DNA from: Thalassobacillus sp. CUG 92003
Lineage (GTDB): Bacteria; Bacillota; Bacilli; Bacillales; Halobacillaceae
NCBI RefSeq assembly: GCF_013618635.1
Contig: NZ_JABLSJ010000019.1
Span: forward strand, 1 to 59,276
DNA: 59,276 nt
Reading direction: 5' to 3'
Shown piece by piece: positions 1 through 8,908 of this stretch (the first letter of the stretch is position 1; every line of letters starts with the position of its first letter). The notes under the pieces are model-generated. The model had not been told where the DNA came from. It worked only from the letters and a program-made list of their open reading frames with translations, and searched no databases. Position numbers and translations under genes: made by a program.

Positions 1-55
1 CTCCAGCGCCGATGGTAGTCGGGTCGATCCCCGTGAGAGTAGGACGCCGCTAGGT
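1..55 (+). rRNA. rrf: 5S ribosomal RNA, 3' end only
   Basis: The first ~55 bases match the 3' half of a Bacillus-type 5S rRNA, including the segments CTCCAGCGCCGATGGTAG and GAGAGTAGGACGCCGCTAGG. The 5' part lies outside the window. The exact 3' end is estimated from the B. subtilis homologue. It marks the end of an rrn operon transcribed rightward, matching the rrn operon that precedes csfB in B. subtilis. Confidence 0.9.
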
Positions 56-66
56 CAACATGTATC

Positions 67-99
67 AGCCCAGGAGTCATCATTGACTTCTGGGTTTTT
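67..99 (+). terminator. rrn operon terminator
   Basis: An imperfect stem (AGCCCAGGAGTCA paired with TGACTTCTGGG around a TCAT loop) is followed by TTTTT. It lies directly downstream of the 5S end and fits the intrinsic terminator of the rrn operon. Confidence 0.85.
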
Positions 100-142
100 G
101 TATTTAACAACTTAAAAAGGGTTGGATAAAAGGGGAATGACC

Positions 143-192
143 TACACAAAATGCCGAACTGATTTCAGCGAAATCGTTCGGCATTTTGTGTA
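143..192. repeat. 50-nt near-perfect palindromic hairpin
   Basis: TACACAAAATGCCGAA pairs perfectly (16 bp) with TTCGGCATTTTGTGTA. A further C-G pair and GATTTC/GAAATC continue the stem, leaving one bulged T and an AGC loop. Neither side has a T-tract, so it is not a classical intrinsic terminator. It sits between the rrn terminator and the 3' end of the reverse-strand GNAT gene and may still end converging transcription. Confidence 0.7.
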
Positions 193-239
193 CCAAGAAG
201 GCGTACAATTACAGCTGCTTAATCGGAAAGCAGTATGAC

Positions 240-656
240 CTATAAACGCTTATGTAAAAAATATTGGTTGAAGCCTTTGGGATGATCTTCGATTGTGCCA
301 AAAACCTCATACCCCTTCTTTTTGTAAAATTCAGGGGCTTGGAAGCTGAATGTGTCTAAGCTGATAAACCTGCAATGTTTCTCTATTGCCAGCTGCTCCA
401 ATTTTTCTATCAGTTGGGTGCCATATCCTTTTGCCCTAACCTTTTTATCCACCCAAAAGAAATCGATGTGCATATGATGCCAAAACATGTTGGCAGTAAT
501 CCCGCCAATCAACGTACCTGTGTCATCCTTCAGTACAAAACTAATCGATTCATTTGGCGTTTTCAGTTTGTCCGGAAGGTGTTCCATATTATGTTCGATC
601 ATTTTTTTTCTAATTAAATCACTGTCATCCTGGTTCCATTGCTGAACAATTTCCAC
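240..656 (-). CDS. GNAT-family N-acetyltransferase
   Basis: This 138-residue protein has a single GNAT fold. The acetyl-CoA-binding segment KVRAKGYGTQLIEKL (R/Q-x-x-G-x-G/A motif) sits at about residues 72-86, followed by the typical C-terminal FYKKKGYEVFG strand-helix. The substrate cannot be predicted. The start is a GTG at 656, chosen because AGAGGAG lies about 8 bases upstream on the reverse strand. It stands alone between an rrn operon and a cluster of damaged genes, outside the conserved Bacillus order, so it is probably a lineage-specific accessory gene. Confidence 0.8.
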   Translation of the reverse strand: MEIVQQWNQDDSDLIRKKMIEHNMEHLPDKLKTPNESISFVLKDDTGTLIGGITANMFWHHMHIDFFWVDKKVRAKGYGTQLIEKLEQLAIEKHCRFISLDTFSFQAPEFYKKKGYEVFGTIEDHPKGFNQYFLHKRL

Positions 657-872
657 TTTATCATCTCCTCTGTACCAGTTTATCGCAAAAGTAGCCGTTA
701 GTCTTCTGTTCTTATTTCATAAATGATGTAAGTGATTCGTCAAAGAGGATTGTTGAATAAGCTGAAACTTAATATTGAATTACATCTTAGAATATTAAAA
801 GAGTGATTATTAGATAACACTCCGGTTCAATAAAATAGCAGAATATATAAGAATGTTCTAAGGAGGTATAAA
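657..872. other. Intergenic, AT-rich
   Basis: This is the divergent spacer between the reverse-strand GNAT gene and the small forward gene at 873. It is AT-rich with no coding frame. I could not assign a convincing promoter pair. Confidence 0.4.
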
Positions 873-1040
873 ATGAGTAAAGATAATTCAACTATTGAAG
901 GAAGAATGAAGAATCAAAGGCAAATAAGAGAGAGGCAGAAACAATATAATATACTGACTAGTTTGGGTTGGAAAAGTGCAGGAATGCTGCTTCTTGTACT
1001 AATAATAGCTATTGTAGTTTATGCTGTATTCTTCCGTTAA
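873..1040 (+). CDS. Small membrane protein, 55 aa
   Basis: This 55-residue ORF starts with ATG behind a strong ribosome-binding site (AAGGAGG, 5 bases upstream). The N-terminal ~30 residues are polar and highly charged (MSKDNSTIEGRMKNQRQIRE). One C-terminal transmembrane helix follows (AGMLLLVLIIAIVVYAVFF, about residues 36-54) and the protein ends in Arg. I do not recognise the family. The good RBS and clean helix argue that it is real. An inner-membrane, cytoplasmic-N-terminus topology is inferred from the basic N-terminus. Confidence 0.6.
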   Translation: MSKDNSTIEGRMKNQRQIRERQKQYNILTSLGWKSAGMLLLVLIIAIVVYAVFFR

Positions 1041-1120
1041 CGGAGGAGTTATCTGGAGACTGAGTCTTAATTGTATGAAACATATTTAATAATTCTATCA
1101 ATCAGGTTAAAGAGGATGGT

Positions 1121-1972
1121 ATGTGTATGGTAAAAATCCAGCAACACAGTAATCTTACTGATCTTGCAACGTTTATTGCACAATTAAATTCTCATACAGA
1201 ACACCATATTGGTTATTGTGGAAAAAAAGCGGGGAAGATTTTGAATACCCTTGAAGAAGAATTCTCAGATATACCGGCATATAAAACATTTTTTGTAGCA
1301 AAAGAAGATAATAATATTGTCGGCGTGTGTGGATTTGATGCGGATATCAAAAGAGGGAATGCGGAAGTGTGGGGACCTTTTGTAGATCATCCCGATGCAT
1401 TACACGTATCTAAAAAAATGTGGAGATCGATGTTTGAAGTTATACCAAATAGTATCCATACCATTCTTTATTCCCTGACGACAACAACAAAACGGTGGTA
1501 ACTATTGGGTATGAGCTATTATTTAATACGATTAGTAACCAAACTATTTTGACATGTACAAAACAATCCTTTATTGCAAAAAACAGGAACCCCGTCATAA
1601 CATTATCAAGTCATCATAATTCCCAATACGTACTTATCAGGTGAGGAGATGGTAAGGGGGTTGCATGAAGAATCAGTAGCTCTTGGAGTGGTAGACAAAA
1701 ATAGAAATTTACTAGGATATCTTTACGCTGAAGCTGAACCTAAGTTTGCTGAAGGAAGCATTGAATTTTTTGGTGTTATTTCGTCTTCACGTAACAAGGG
1801 GATAGGTGCCGCTCTTCTCGCATCCGGACTACAATGGCTGTTCTCTTTCCCTACCATTGATGAGGTTTCTCTTTGTGTTCAATCTGATAATTTGAAAGCT
1901 ATTCGCCTATACAAGAGTTTGGGCTTTCAAGTTGAGCATGAACTTACACTTTTCGAAAAGTCATTGCAATAA
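1121..1972 (+). pseudogene. Broken GNAT acetyltransferase (two frame breaks)
   Basis: Three consecutive frame segments appear to make one ~280-residue GNAT-like protein. The N-terminal part runs in one frame from 1121 (AYKTFFVAKEDNNIVGVCGF resembles a GNAT strand). A middle part (about 1470-1640, reading TVVTIGYELLFNTISNQTI) is one frame over. The C-terminal part returns to the first frame from about 1645 and carries the acetyl-CoA loop SSRNKGIGAALLASGL and AIRLYKSLGFQVEHEL. The first frame stops at 1499-1501. Two small compensating indels would restore one ORF. Alternatively the two outer pieces are translated separately, but the second lacks a good RBS. Confidence 0.65.
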
Positions 1973-2083
1973 AGTCCACCATAACTTTTGTTAAATACCT
2001 TGATCTCAAGTCCTTAAGAATCGGTTGATATAATGGAATAAGGGAAATACTGGTTCACACACGAAGCATTAAGGAGTGGGCGT

Positions 2084-2605
2084 ATGGAAACGTGGGATAT
2101 TTACGACAAGGAGAGAAATCTGACGGGAAAGCAAAGGAACCGTGGGGATACGTTTGAACAAGGTGCTTATCATTTAGTTATTCACGTTTGTTTATTTAAT
2201 CAATTTGGAGAAATGCTGATTCAACAGCGTCAGCCTGATAAGGAAGATTGGAAGAACATGTGGGACATCACCGTAGGAGGTAGCGCTATAGCAGGGGAAA
2301 CCAGTCAACACGCAGCGGAAAGAGAAGTAAAAGAAGAAATTGGTTATACATTGAACCTTCGAAATAGTCGCCCTTCACTAACCATTAACTTTGAAAATGG
2401 ATTTGATGATTATTATCTTATTGAATCCGATGTAACCATCTCAAACCTCTCACTCCCGACTGAAGAAGTTAAGCAGGTAAAATGGGCATCATAGGATGAC
2501 ATCGTCAATATGATGTCCGAAGGTTTATTTATTCCCTATCATGGCTCGTTGATTGCATTATTGTTTGATATGAGAAAGAACATGGGAGCGCACAATCAAC
2601 AATAA
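2084..2605 (+). pseudogene. Nudix hydrolase interrupted by an in-frame amber codon
   Basis: The reading frame gives a Nudix hydrolase of the isopentenyl-diphosphate-isomerase-like/YfcD type, starting METWDIYDKERNLTGK. The Nudix box is complete: GGSAIAGETSQHAAEREVKE continues to EIGY (G-x5-E-x7-R-E-x2-E-E-x-G). After KWAS the codon TAG (2492-2494) ends the frame. The same frame continues with a typical family C-terminus (DDIVNMMSEGLFIPYHGSL) to TAA at 2603-2605, so a single nonsense mutation is likely. The 136-residue product keeps the whole catalytic motif but lacks ~36 C-terminal residues. Residual activity is possible. Confidence 0.75.
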
Positions 2606-2762
2606 TGTTAGGAAAAACATACATAAAGGCAATCGACCAATATAAGCAAGATTGATAAAGGCTATAGAACAAGTCCTACAATTTACCAATATTTTTATTG
2701 ATGAAAAATAGATTTCAATAGTTGTAGCAGATCGGCTATGTTATAAGAGGTTATGTAATGTG
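2606..2762. other. Intergenic, no gene seen
   Basis: AT-rich spacer between the convergent Nudix pseudogene and the katG terminator. No coding frame or clear signal was found. Confidence 0.4.
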
Positions 2763-2812
2763 AAAAGCACCTTACCCAACGCCACCTTCTGGCAACGGGA
2801 TAAGGTGCTTTT
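2763..2812 (-). terminator. katG terminator
   Basis: AAGCACCTTA pairs with TAAGGTGCTT around a G/C-containing loop. On the reverse strand the stem is followed by TTTT. It lies 3 bases past the katG stop codon. Confidence 0.85.
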
Positions 2813-2814
2813 AG

Positions 2815-5070
<2,256 letters not shown>

Positions 5071-5081
5071 CTAATATGTGT

Positions 5082-5134
5082 GAATAATGATTATAACCTC
5101 TATTAGATTATAATTATAATAAACTGGTACTCAA
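5082..5134 (-). promoter_or_regulatory. katG promoter with two PerR-type boxes
   Basis: On the reverse strand TTGAGT (complement of 5129-5134) and TATAAT (complement of 5107-5112) are 16 bp apart. The segment 5108-5122 matches the palindromic PerR consensus TTATAATNATTATAA at 13 of 14 defined positions and covers the -10 element. A second box at 5082-5096 (GAATAATGATTATAA) matches at 12 of 14. Repression by PerR that peroxide relieves is the natural reading for a katG gene. No perR gene lies in this window. Confidence 0.7.
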
Positions 5135-5435
5135 ATTGGAAGCAAGAAGCACTAAACATTCAATAATAGGTTTTCAATTAGGTGAAAAAGAAGATTATAA
5201 AAGTTGTTTGTGGGGTTGATTAAAAGTACTCTTAATTCTTATCTTAACAAATTTTCTGAAAATAAAGTAGATTTTACTGTTTTTTAACGATGGTTTAATA
5301 ATGATTAATCAAATGATTAATCTACTTAATATCAATTTTTTCTTATGGATAATCGTAACACAATCTAGATTATATGTAAGCGCTTAACATTTAAGGTATA
5401 AGGTAAGCGAAAATAATTCCCGCTTTCAAATTCAT
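5135..5435. other. Intergenic upstream of katG
   Basis: About 300 bases of very AT-rich DNA between the 3' end of the AAC(3)-like gene and the katG promoter. There is no convincing ORF, and no hairpin with a T-tract that I could assign as the terminator of the upstream gene. Confidence 0.4.
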
Positions 5436-6242
5436 CTATTTAACATGTTGAAGCAGCCAGTTCTCGGCAAAATTTACCGCTTCAGGTTGACTCAACAAGA
5501 CGGATGAGGCTGACCCGACTTTACCCCTTTTGACGGGTATCTGTTGCTCAAATTCCGTTCCCATTTGTTCAAAGCAATCTGAATCCAAGTCGGCTTCTTC
5601 AAAGGTTTTCCAAACACGCTGGTTATTCTCTATAATCGGTGCCCCGTTCCTAACCTTATTTCGCACGCCGGATCGGGTTTCGCCGAGATGAAACGATGTG
5701 TTGGTGCTATACCCTGTCCCTATGAATAACACCTTGCCATTCTCCTCGTAAACGCGGGCGAGTGGAGAACCTTCTCCCATTCCATAATCCAAGGGTTGAT
5801 TGGCTGTTACCTTTTTCGCATCCTTTCCCCATGCTGCCATGGAATAGATCGGGTGACTGCTCCGCACGACGAAAGGAAACGTTCGAAATGTCTCCACGAT
5901 CGCGCCCATTCCGGCAGTTGGCGTAATTTGTGGGTCATAAGCCGGCATCGTCTCACGAATTTCCTCATGCCACGCTTGGGGAAGGGGAGGGTTTCCCATG
6001 TTGATGGGGTCCGAAATCGGAAATGTGTGTGTCGGCATGACGATTGTTCCTTTTTCAGTGACGACATCCATGAGCGCTTGTACCACAGCTATTGCACCAC
6101 CCGAAATCCAACCGATCGAACGGAGTGAGGCATGGACTATCACCGTCATTCCTGGTTCCAGTCCAAGTTGTTTCAGGTCTTCTGCTAGACTTGCACGTGT
6201 CCGTAATTTAGGCGTATTTTCAATAATTGATTGTTCATTCAT
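5436..6242 (-). CDS. AAC(3)-family aminoglycoside N-acetyltransferase homologue
   Basis: This 268-residue protein belongs to the AAC(3)/YokD family of acetyl-CoA-dependent acetyltransferases. Family signatures are GMTVIVHASLRSIGWISGG (about residues 31-49), the IVMPTHTFPISDP segment, the RSSHPIYSMAAWG block and the HLGETRSG segment. Length is normal for the family. The start ATG at 6242 follows AAGGAAG at 8 bases. Many chromosomal members in bacilli have no shown role in resistance, so antibiotic specificity should not be assumed. It is in the accessory block, same strand as katG. Confidence 0.85.
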   Translation of the reverse strand: MNEQSIIENTPKLRTRASLAEDLKQLGLEPGMTVIVHASLRSIGWISGGAIAVVQALMDVVTEKGTIVMPTHTFPISDPINMGNPPLPQAWHEEIRETMPAYDPQITPTAGMGAIVETFRTFPFVVRSSHPIYSMAAWGKDAKKVTANQPLDYGMGEGSPLARVYEENGKVLFIGTGYSTNTSFHLGETRSGVRNKVRNGAPIIENNQRVWKTFEEADLDSDCFEQMGTEFEQQIPVKRGKVGSASSVLLSQPEAVNFAENWLLQHVK

Positions 6243-6295
6243 ACTGTTCTTCCTTTCAAATCGAATGTCTGCTCTTTACGTCAAAATGTAGAGCA

Positions 6296-6622
6296 TTAGG
6301 TTTCCTCTTCAAAACTATTTAATAGTTTATATATCAGTATTTGTATGAAGAGAAACATCCCTACCAACCCCCATAAGCAAAACCTGACATAGGCGGCTGA
6401 TAAGTATTCGTTCCAATTCAGATACAAAAGGGAACTGGTTGTTATGTGAGGAACAATGATACTGTAAAGTAAACTCACCCCTAAAAACATATACTTCAGT
6501 GATCGCCTCGTGATAATTGATCGTTCGTACGAATTCGCAATAATAAGTGCTATGAAGGAAATAGAAATATGAAGGCCTATTATGATGCCTAAATTAGTAT
6601 CATGAAAACTTATATGTTCCAA
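6296..6622 (-). CDS. Hypothetical membrane protein, 108 aa
   Basis: This short protein has three hydrophobic helices (about residues 10-30, 43-64 and 75-103) joined by short loops, with an acidic C-terminus (NSFEEET). No family recognised. The likely start is TTG at 6622 behind AGAGG on the reverse strand. It lies 53 bases upstream of the AAC(3)-like gene and could be cotranscribed with it. Confidence 0.6.
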   Translation of the reverse strand: MEHISFHDTNLGIIIGLHISISFIALIIANSYERSIITRRSLKYMFLGVSLLYSIIVPHITTSSLLYLNWNEYLSAAYVRFCLWGLVGMFLFIQILIYKLLNSFEEET

Positions 6623-6758
6623 ACGTATCCTCTTTCCTTTTTATCTTTTCATCACCCAGACAACATCGTCATTATTATTTCAAATCGCCATCATTTTCGC
6701 AATCTTTGTATAGAAGTGTGATCACTGACAATTCAGAGGGCTTTACTATTAAACAAGC

Positions 6759-6790
6759 AAAAAAAGCAGTCCCTGTGTAAAGGACTGCTA
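6759..6790 (-). terminator. Terminator of the SMR pair
   Basis: AGCAGTCC pairs with GGACTGCT around a 9-base loop. On the reverse strand the stem is followed by an uninterrupted T-run (A-run at about 6759-6765 on the + strand). It lies ~20 bases past the second SMR gene. Confidence 0.85.
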
Positions 6791-6808
6791 AAACGTGCAA
6801 TACAATTC

Positions 6809-7135
6809 TTATGACGTCAGAATAGACGCCATGTTCAGGCAGACCACGCCCAGGATGATGAGCGCGATCGAAGAGTATTTTTGAATATGGCGTGATTCTT
6901 CAAAGAACACGATGCCAAGCAATGTTGTGAATGCGATTGTTGCGCCTGACCAGACGGCGTAGACGATGCCTACTTCAATATACTGTACGGTAACGCTGAG
7001 CAAATACGTGACAAAGCCATAGGTGATGAAGGTTAAGCACGTATATAGAGGGCGTGCGAACCCTTCTGATAATTTGACAAAGAAATTGCCAATAATGCCA
7101 AAAATAACGGTTAAGCCGAGGAGAATGAATCCCAT
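6809..7135 (-). CDS. Small multidrug resistance (SMR) subunit lacking the usual Glu
   Basis: This 108-residue SMR-family protein has four predicted helices and is the downstream partner of a paired transporter. It keeps the family's VKLSEGF motif after helix 1 and the YAVWSG motif in helix 3. The membrane-embedded Glu of helix 1 (the proton and cation site, E14 in EmrE) is replaced by Gly (G13 in TVIFGIIGNFFVK). Any proton coupling must rely on the partner. ATG at 7135 follows AAAGGAGGG at 7 bases. It overlaps the upstream gene by 25 bases, so the two are translationally coupled. Confidence 0.85.
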   Translation of the reverse strand: MGFILLGLTVIFGIIGNFFVKLSEGFARPLYTCLTFITYGFVTYLLSVTVQYIEVGIVYAVWSGATIAFTTLLGIVFFEESRHIQKYSSIALIILGVVCLNMASILTS

Positions 7136-7479
7136 GTTGCAGCCCTCCTTTGTTTAAATCCAAAATCTACATTCAGACCGACCACGCCGGCCAAAATCAA
7201 CAGGATGCCGAGTATTTTCACCATTGATAACGCTTCGTTGTACATCATCATGCCTGCAACGACGACGAGAGCAGTACCAAATGCTGACCAAAGGGCGTTG
7301 ATGATGCCGAGCTCGGTAAGTTTAGATAAATATACATATAAGACCAATGAACTGCCATATGAGACGACAGCGATAATAGAAGGGACCAGGTTGGTGAAGC
7401 CTTCAGTCAGTTTCATATTTGTCGTTCCGATCACTTCTAGGATGACGGAAATTGCTAGAATGATATACATATTTTTCAT
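7111..7479 (-). CDS. Small multidrug resistance (SMR) subunit
   Basis: This 122-residue SMR-family protein has four helices plus a ~16-residue hydrophilic tail. The essential helix-1 glutamate is present (E15 in SVILEVIGTTNMKLTEGF), as is the helix-3 NALWSAFG motif. Paired SMRs (EbrAB, YkkCD types) form antiparallel heterodimers exporting cationic compounds; the substrate here is unknown. The start ATG has GTAGGAGGG upstream. A LysR-type gene is divergent ~100 bases away and probably controls the pair. No guanidine riboswitch is visible in that short gap. Confidence 0.88.
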   Translation of the reverse strand: MKNMYIILAISVILEVIGTTNMKLTEGFTNLVPSIIAVVSYGSSLVLYVYLSKLTELGIINALWSAFGTALVVVAGMMMYNEALSMVKILGILLILAGVVGLNVDFGFKQRRAATWDSFSSA

Positions 7480-7536
7480 TGTTTATCCCTCCTACATTTA
7501 CATGGTTATTGATTCAATTACGCGGGTTGGCAATGC

Positions 7537-7542
7537 TATAAT
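7537..7542 (+). promoter_or_regulatory. Candidate -10 of the LysR gene
   Basis: A perfect TATAAT lies 38 bases before the LysR start codon. No good -35 is spaced correctly (TTCAAT at 7513-7518 gives 18 bp), so the promoter is weak or activator-dependent. The short divergent gap also fits autoregulation by the LysR protein. Confidence 0.4.
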
Positions 7543-7579
7543 TAACGTTACTAATCACAAAGTACAGGGGTGGGTCGGC

Positions 7580-8419
7580 ATGGAATTGAAACTGTTGCAT
7601 TACTTTATAGAAGTGACGAAAGAAAAAAGTTTTTCAGTCGCTGCGGAAAAGCTCTATATTTCTCAGCCTGCGCTCAGTAAACAAATTAAGAAGCTGGAAT
7701 CCATGATTGGATTTGCTTTGCTCACACGTTCTTCGCAAGGAATTGAGTTGACAAGCAAAGGGCAGGAACTTTACCACGGCATTCAACCTCACCTTGTCCA
7801 AATCCAGCGTAAACTGGAGAATTTGAAAGACAATGTGGACATAAGGTTTGGAGCGACGCCGTTTTTAGCCACTTACTATTTACCTCAATACTACGAGGCA
7901 CTGGCGAGTGAGAATTTCCGCATCACGGCGATTAAAGATAATGGAGAAGAATTGACGGAGTTGCTGGAGCGCCAAGAGATTGACGCTGCGATCGTGCAGG
8001 ACCTTCCTTCTTATCCCGGGCTTTTTTCGCGGTTCTTGTTTGACGACCATTTTTATGCTGCCGTCCCGACCCATCACCCGCTTGCCCAGAAGATGGTGGT
8101 CTCGATCGATGAATGCTTATCGGAAACACAGATCATCCCGCCGTCACCTTCTCCTTTAAAAAACAGGATTCAGTCGCTCATGAATCAAAATAATATTAAA
8201 CCTGAGCACATCATTGAAACGCCTTATCATGCTATTATCGGTTGCGTCGCGATGAATATGGGCGTTTCGTATTTCCCGAGTATCGCCGTGAAGTACATGC
8301 AATATCATGGTGTGACGTTTCTTCCTTTGAAGGACGCCCCCTTAAAACGAAGCATGTATTTGTATGCGGTAGCGCCTGATATCTTAGATCAACTGACGAA
8401 CAAACTATCGAATGCTTAA
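7580..8419 (+). CDS. LysR-family transcriptional regulator
   Basis: This 279-residue regulator has an N-terminal winged helix-turn-helix (ELKLLHYFIEVTKEKSFSVA, then LYISQPALSKQIKKLE, about residues 2-50) and a C-terminal periplasmic-binding-like effector domain. An open frame extends much further upstream, but ATG at 7580 gives the standard LysR N-terminus. The extension would run through the divergent promoter and antisense to the SMR gene, so it was rejected. The effector is unknown. Divergent orientation suggests it regulates the SMR pair. Confidence 0.9.
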   Translation: MELKLLHYFIEVTKEKSFSVAAEKLYISQPALSKQIKKLESMIGFALLTRSSQGIELTSKGQELYHGIQPHLVQIQRKLENLKDNVDIRFGATPFLATYYLPQYYEALASENFRITAIKDNGEELTELLERQEIDAAIVQDLPSYPGLFSRFLFDDHFYAAVPTHHPLAQKMVVSIDECLSETQIIPPSPSPLKNRIQSLMNQNNIKPEHIIETPYHAIIGCVAMNMGVSYFPSIAVKYMQYHGVTFLPLKDAPLKRSMYLYAVAPDILDQLTNKLSNA

Positions 8420-8567
8420 TTTTCTTTCCTACACCCATATGGTATAACGAGCTGGTCTACTCACGGAAATACCAAAATGGAATAGGATTATATACAAAAG
8501 TTATAAGGAGCAGGAGCACGTTACGGAGACATTTCTTCGCTCATTAAAAACTTTTCAAAGAATGTGT

Positions 8568-8596
8568 GCATAGTTTTACTAGATTGGGAGATACTG
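8568..8596 (+). promoter_or_regulatory. Probable sigma-F promoter of gin
   Basis: GCATA (8568-8572) fits the sigma-F -35 (GYWTA). GGAGATACTG (8587-8596) fits all fixed positions of the -10 (GGnnAnAnTR), with a 14-bp spacer (15 is usual). The predicted start would fall very near the RBS, which is a weakness. B. subtilis csfB (gin) is a known sigma-F target. Confidence 0.5.
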
Positions 8597-8616
8597 AGTT
8601 TAGGGAGGTGGATGAC

Positions 8617-8802
8617 ATGAAAAATCGAATTGATCATTGCGGGGTTTGTCATCAAGAAAAAGAAGCGGGCGTCTATCTTTATAAGCTGTATATTTGTCCT
8701 GAATGTGAAAAAGACATCATTCAAACGGCTCCCGAAGACGAACGCTATCAGTATTATGTTAAACAATTAAAAGATATCAGCTCTTCTGTGATCCATTCAT
8801 AG
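8617..8802 (+). CDS. csfB: Anti-sigma-G factor Gin (CsfB)
   Basis: This 61-residue zinc-finger-like protein matches Gin, which binds and inhibits sigma-G (and sigma-E) to prevent premature activity during sporulation. Two CxxC pairs (C8-C11 in HCGVCHQEKEAG; C27-C30 in ICPECEK) and the tail YQYYVKQLKDI align with B. subtilis CsfB. ATG 8617 is preferred because AGGGAGG is 8 bases upstream; the longer open frame has no RBS. In B. subtilis csfB is followed by xpaC and yaaN, which are absent here. Confidence 0.9.
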   Translation: MKNRIDHCGVCHQEKEAGVYLYKLYICPECEKDIIQTAPEDERYQYYVKQLKDISSSVIHS

Positions 8803-8815
8803 TTGAGGTGAATAC

Positions 8816-8857
8816 AAGACCAGCTTTCTTCTAGAGGAAGTTGGGTCTTTTTTTTAT
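8816..8857 (+). terminator. gin terminator
   Basis: AAGACC pairs with GGTCTT, with an inner GCTTTC/GGAAGT extension, followed by eight Ts. Confidence 0.8.
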
Positions 8858-8908
8858 GTGCTGAACCGTTATAATTAAAAGAGAGCGATGACGATGAGGG
8901 GGCCATTA

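Noticed and set aside
7205-7579. N-terminal extension of the LysR gene (would give 404 aa)
   Set aside because: It would be antisense to the SMR gene and cross the divergent promoter region. LysR proteins start at the winged helix, which begins at ATG 7580.
7480-7579. Guanidine (ykkC) riboswitch before the SMR pair
   Set aside because: The gap is only ~100 bases and shared with a divergent promoter. None of the conserved ykkC motifs is present.
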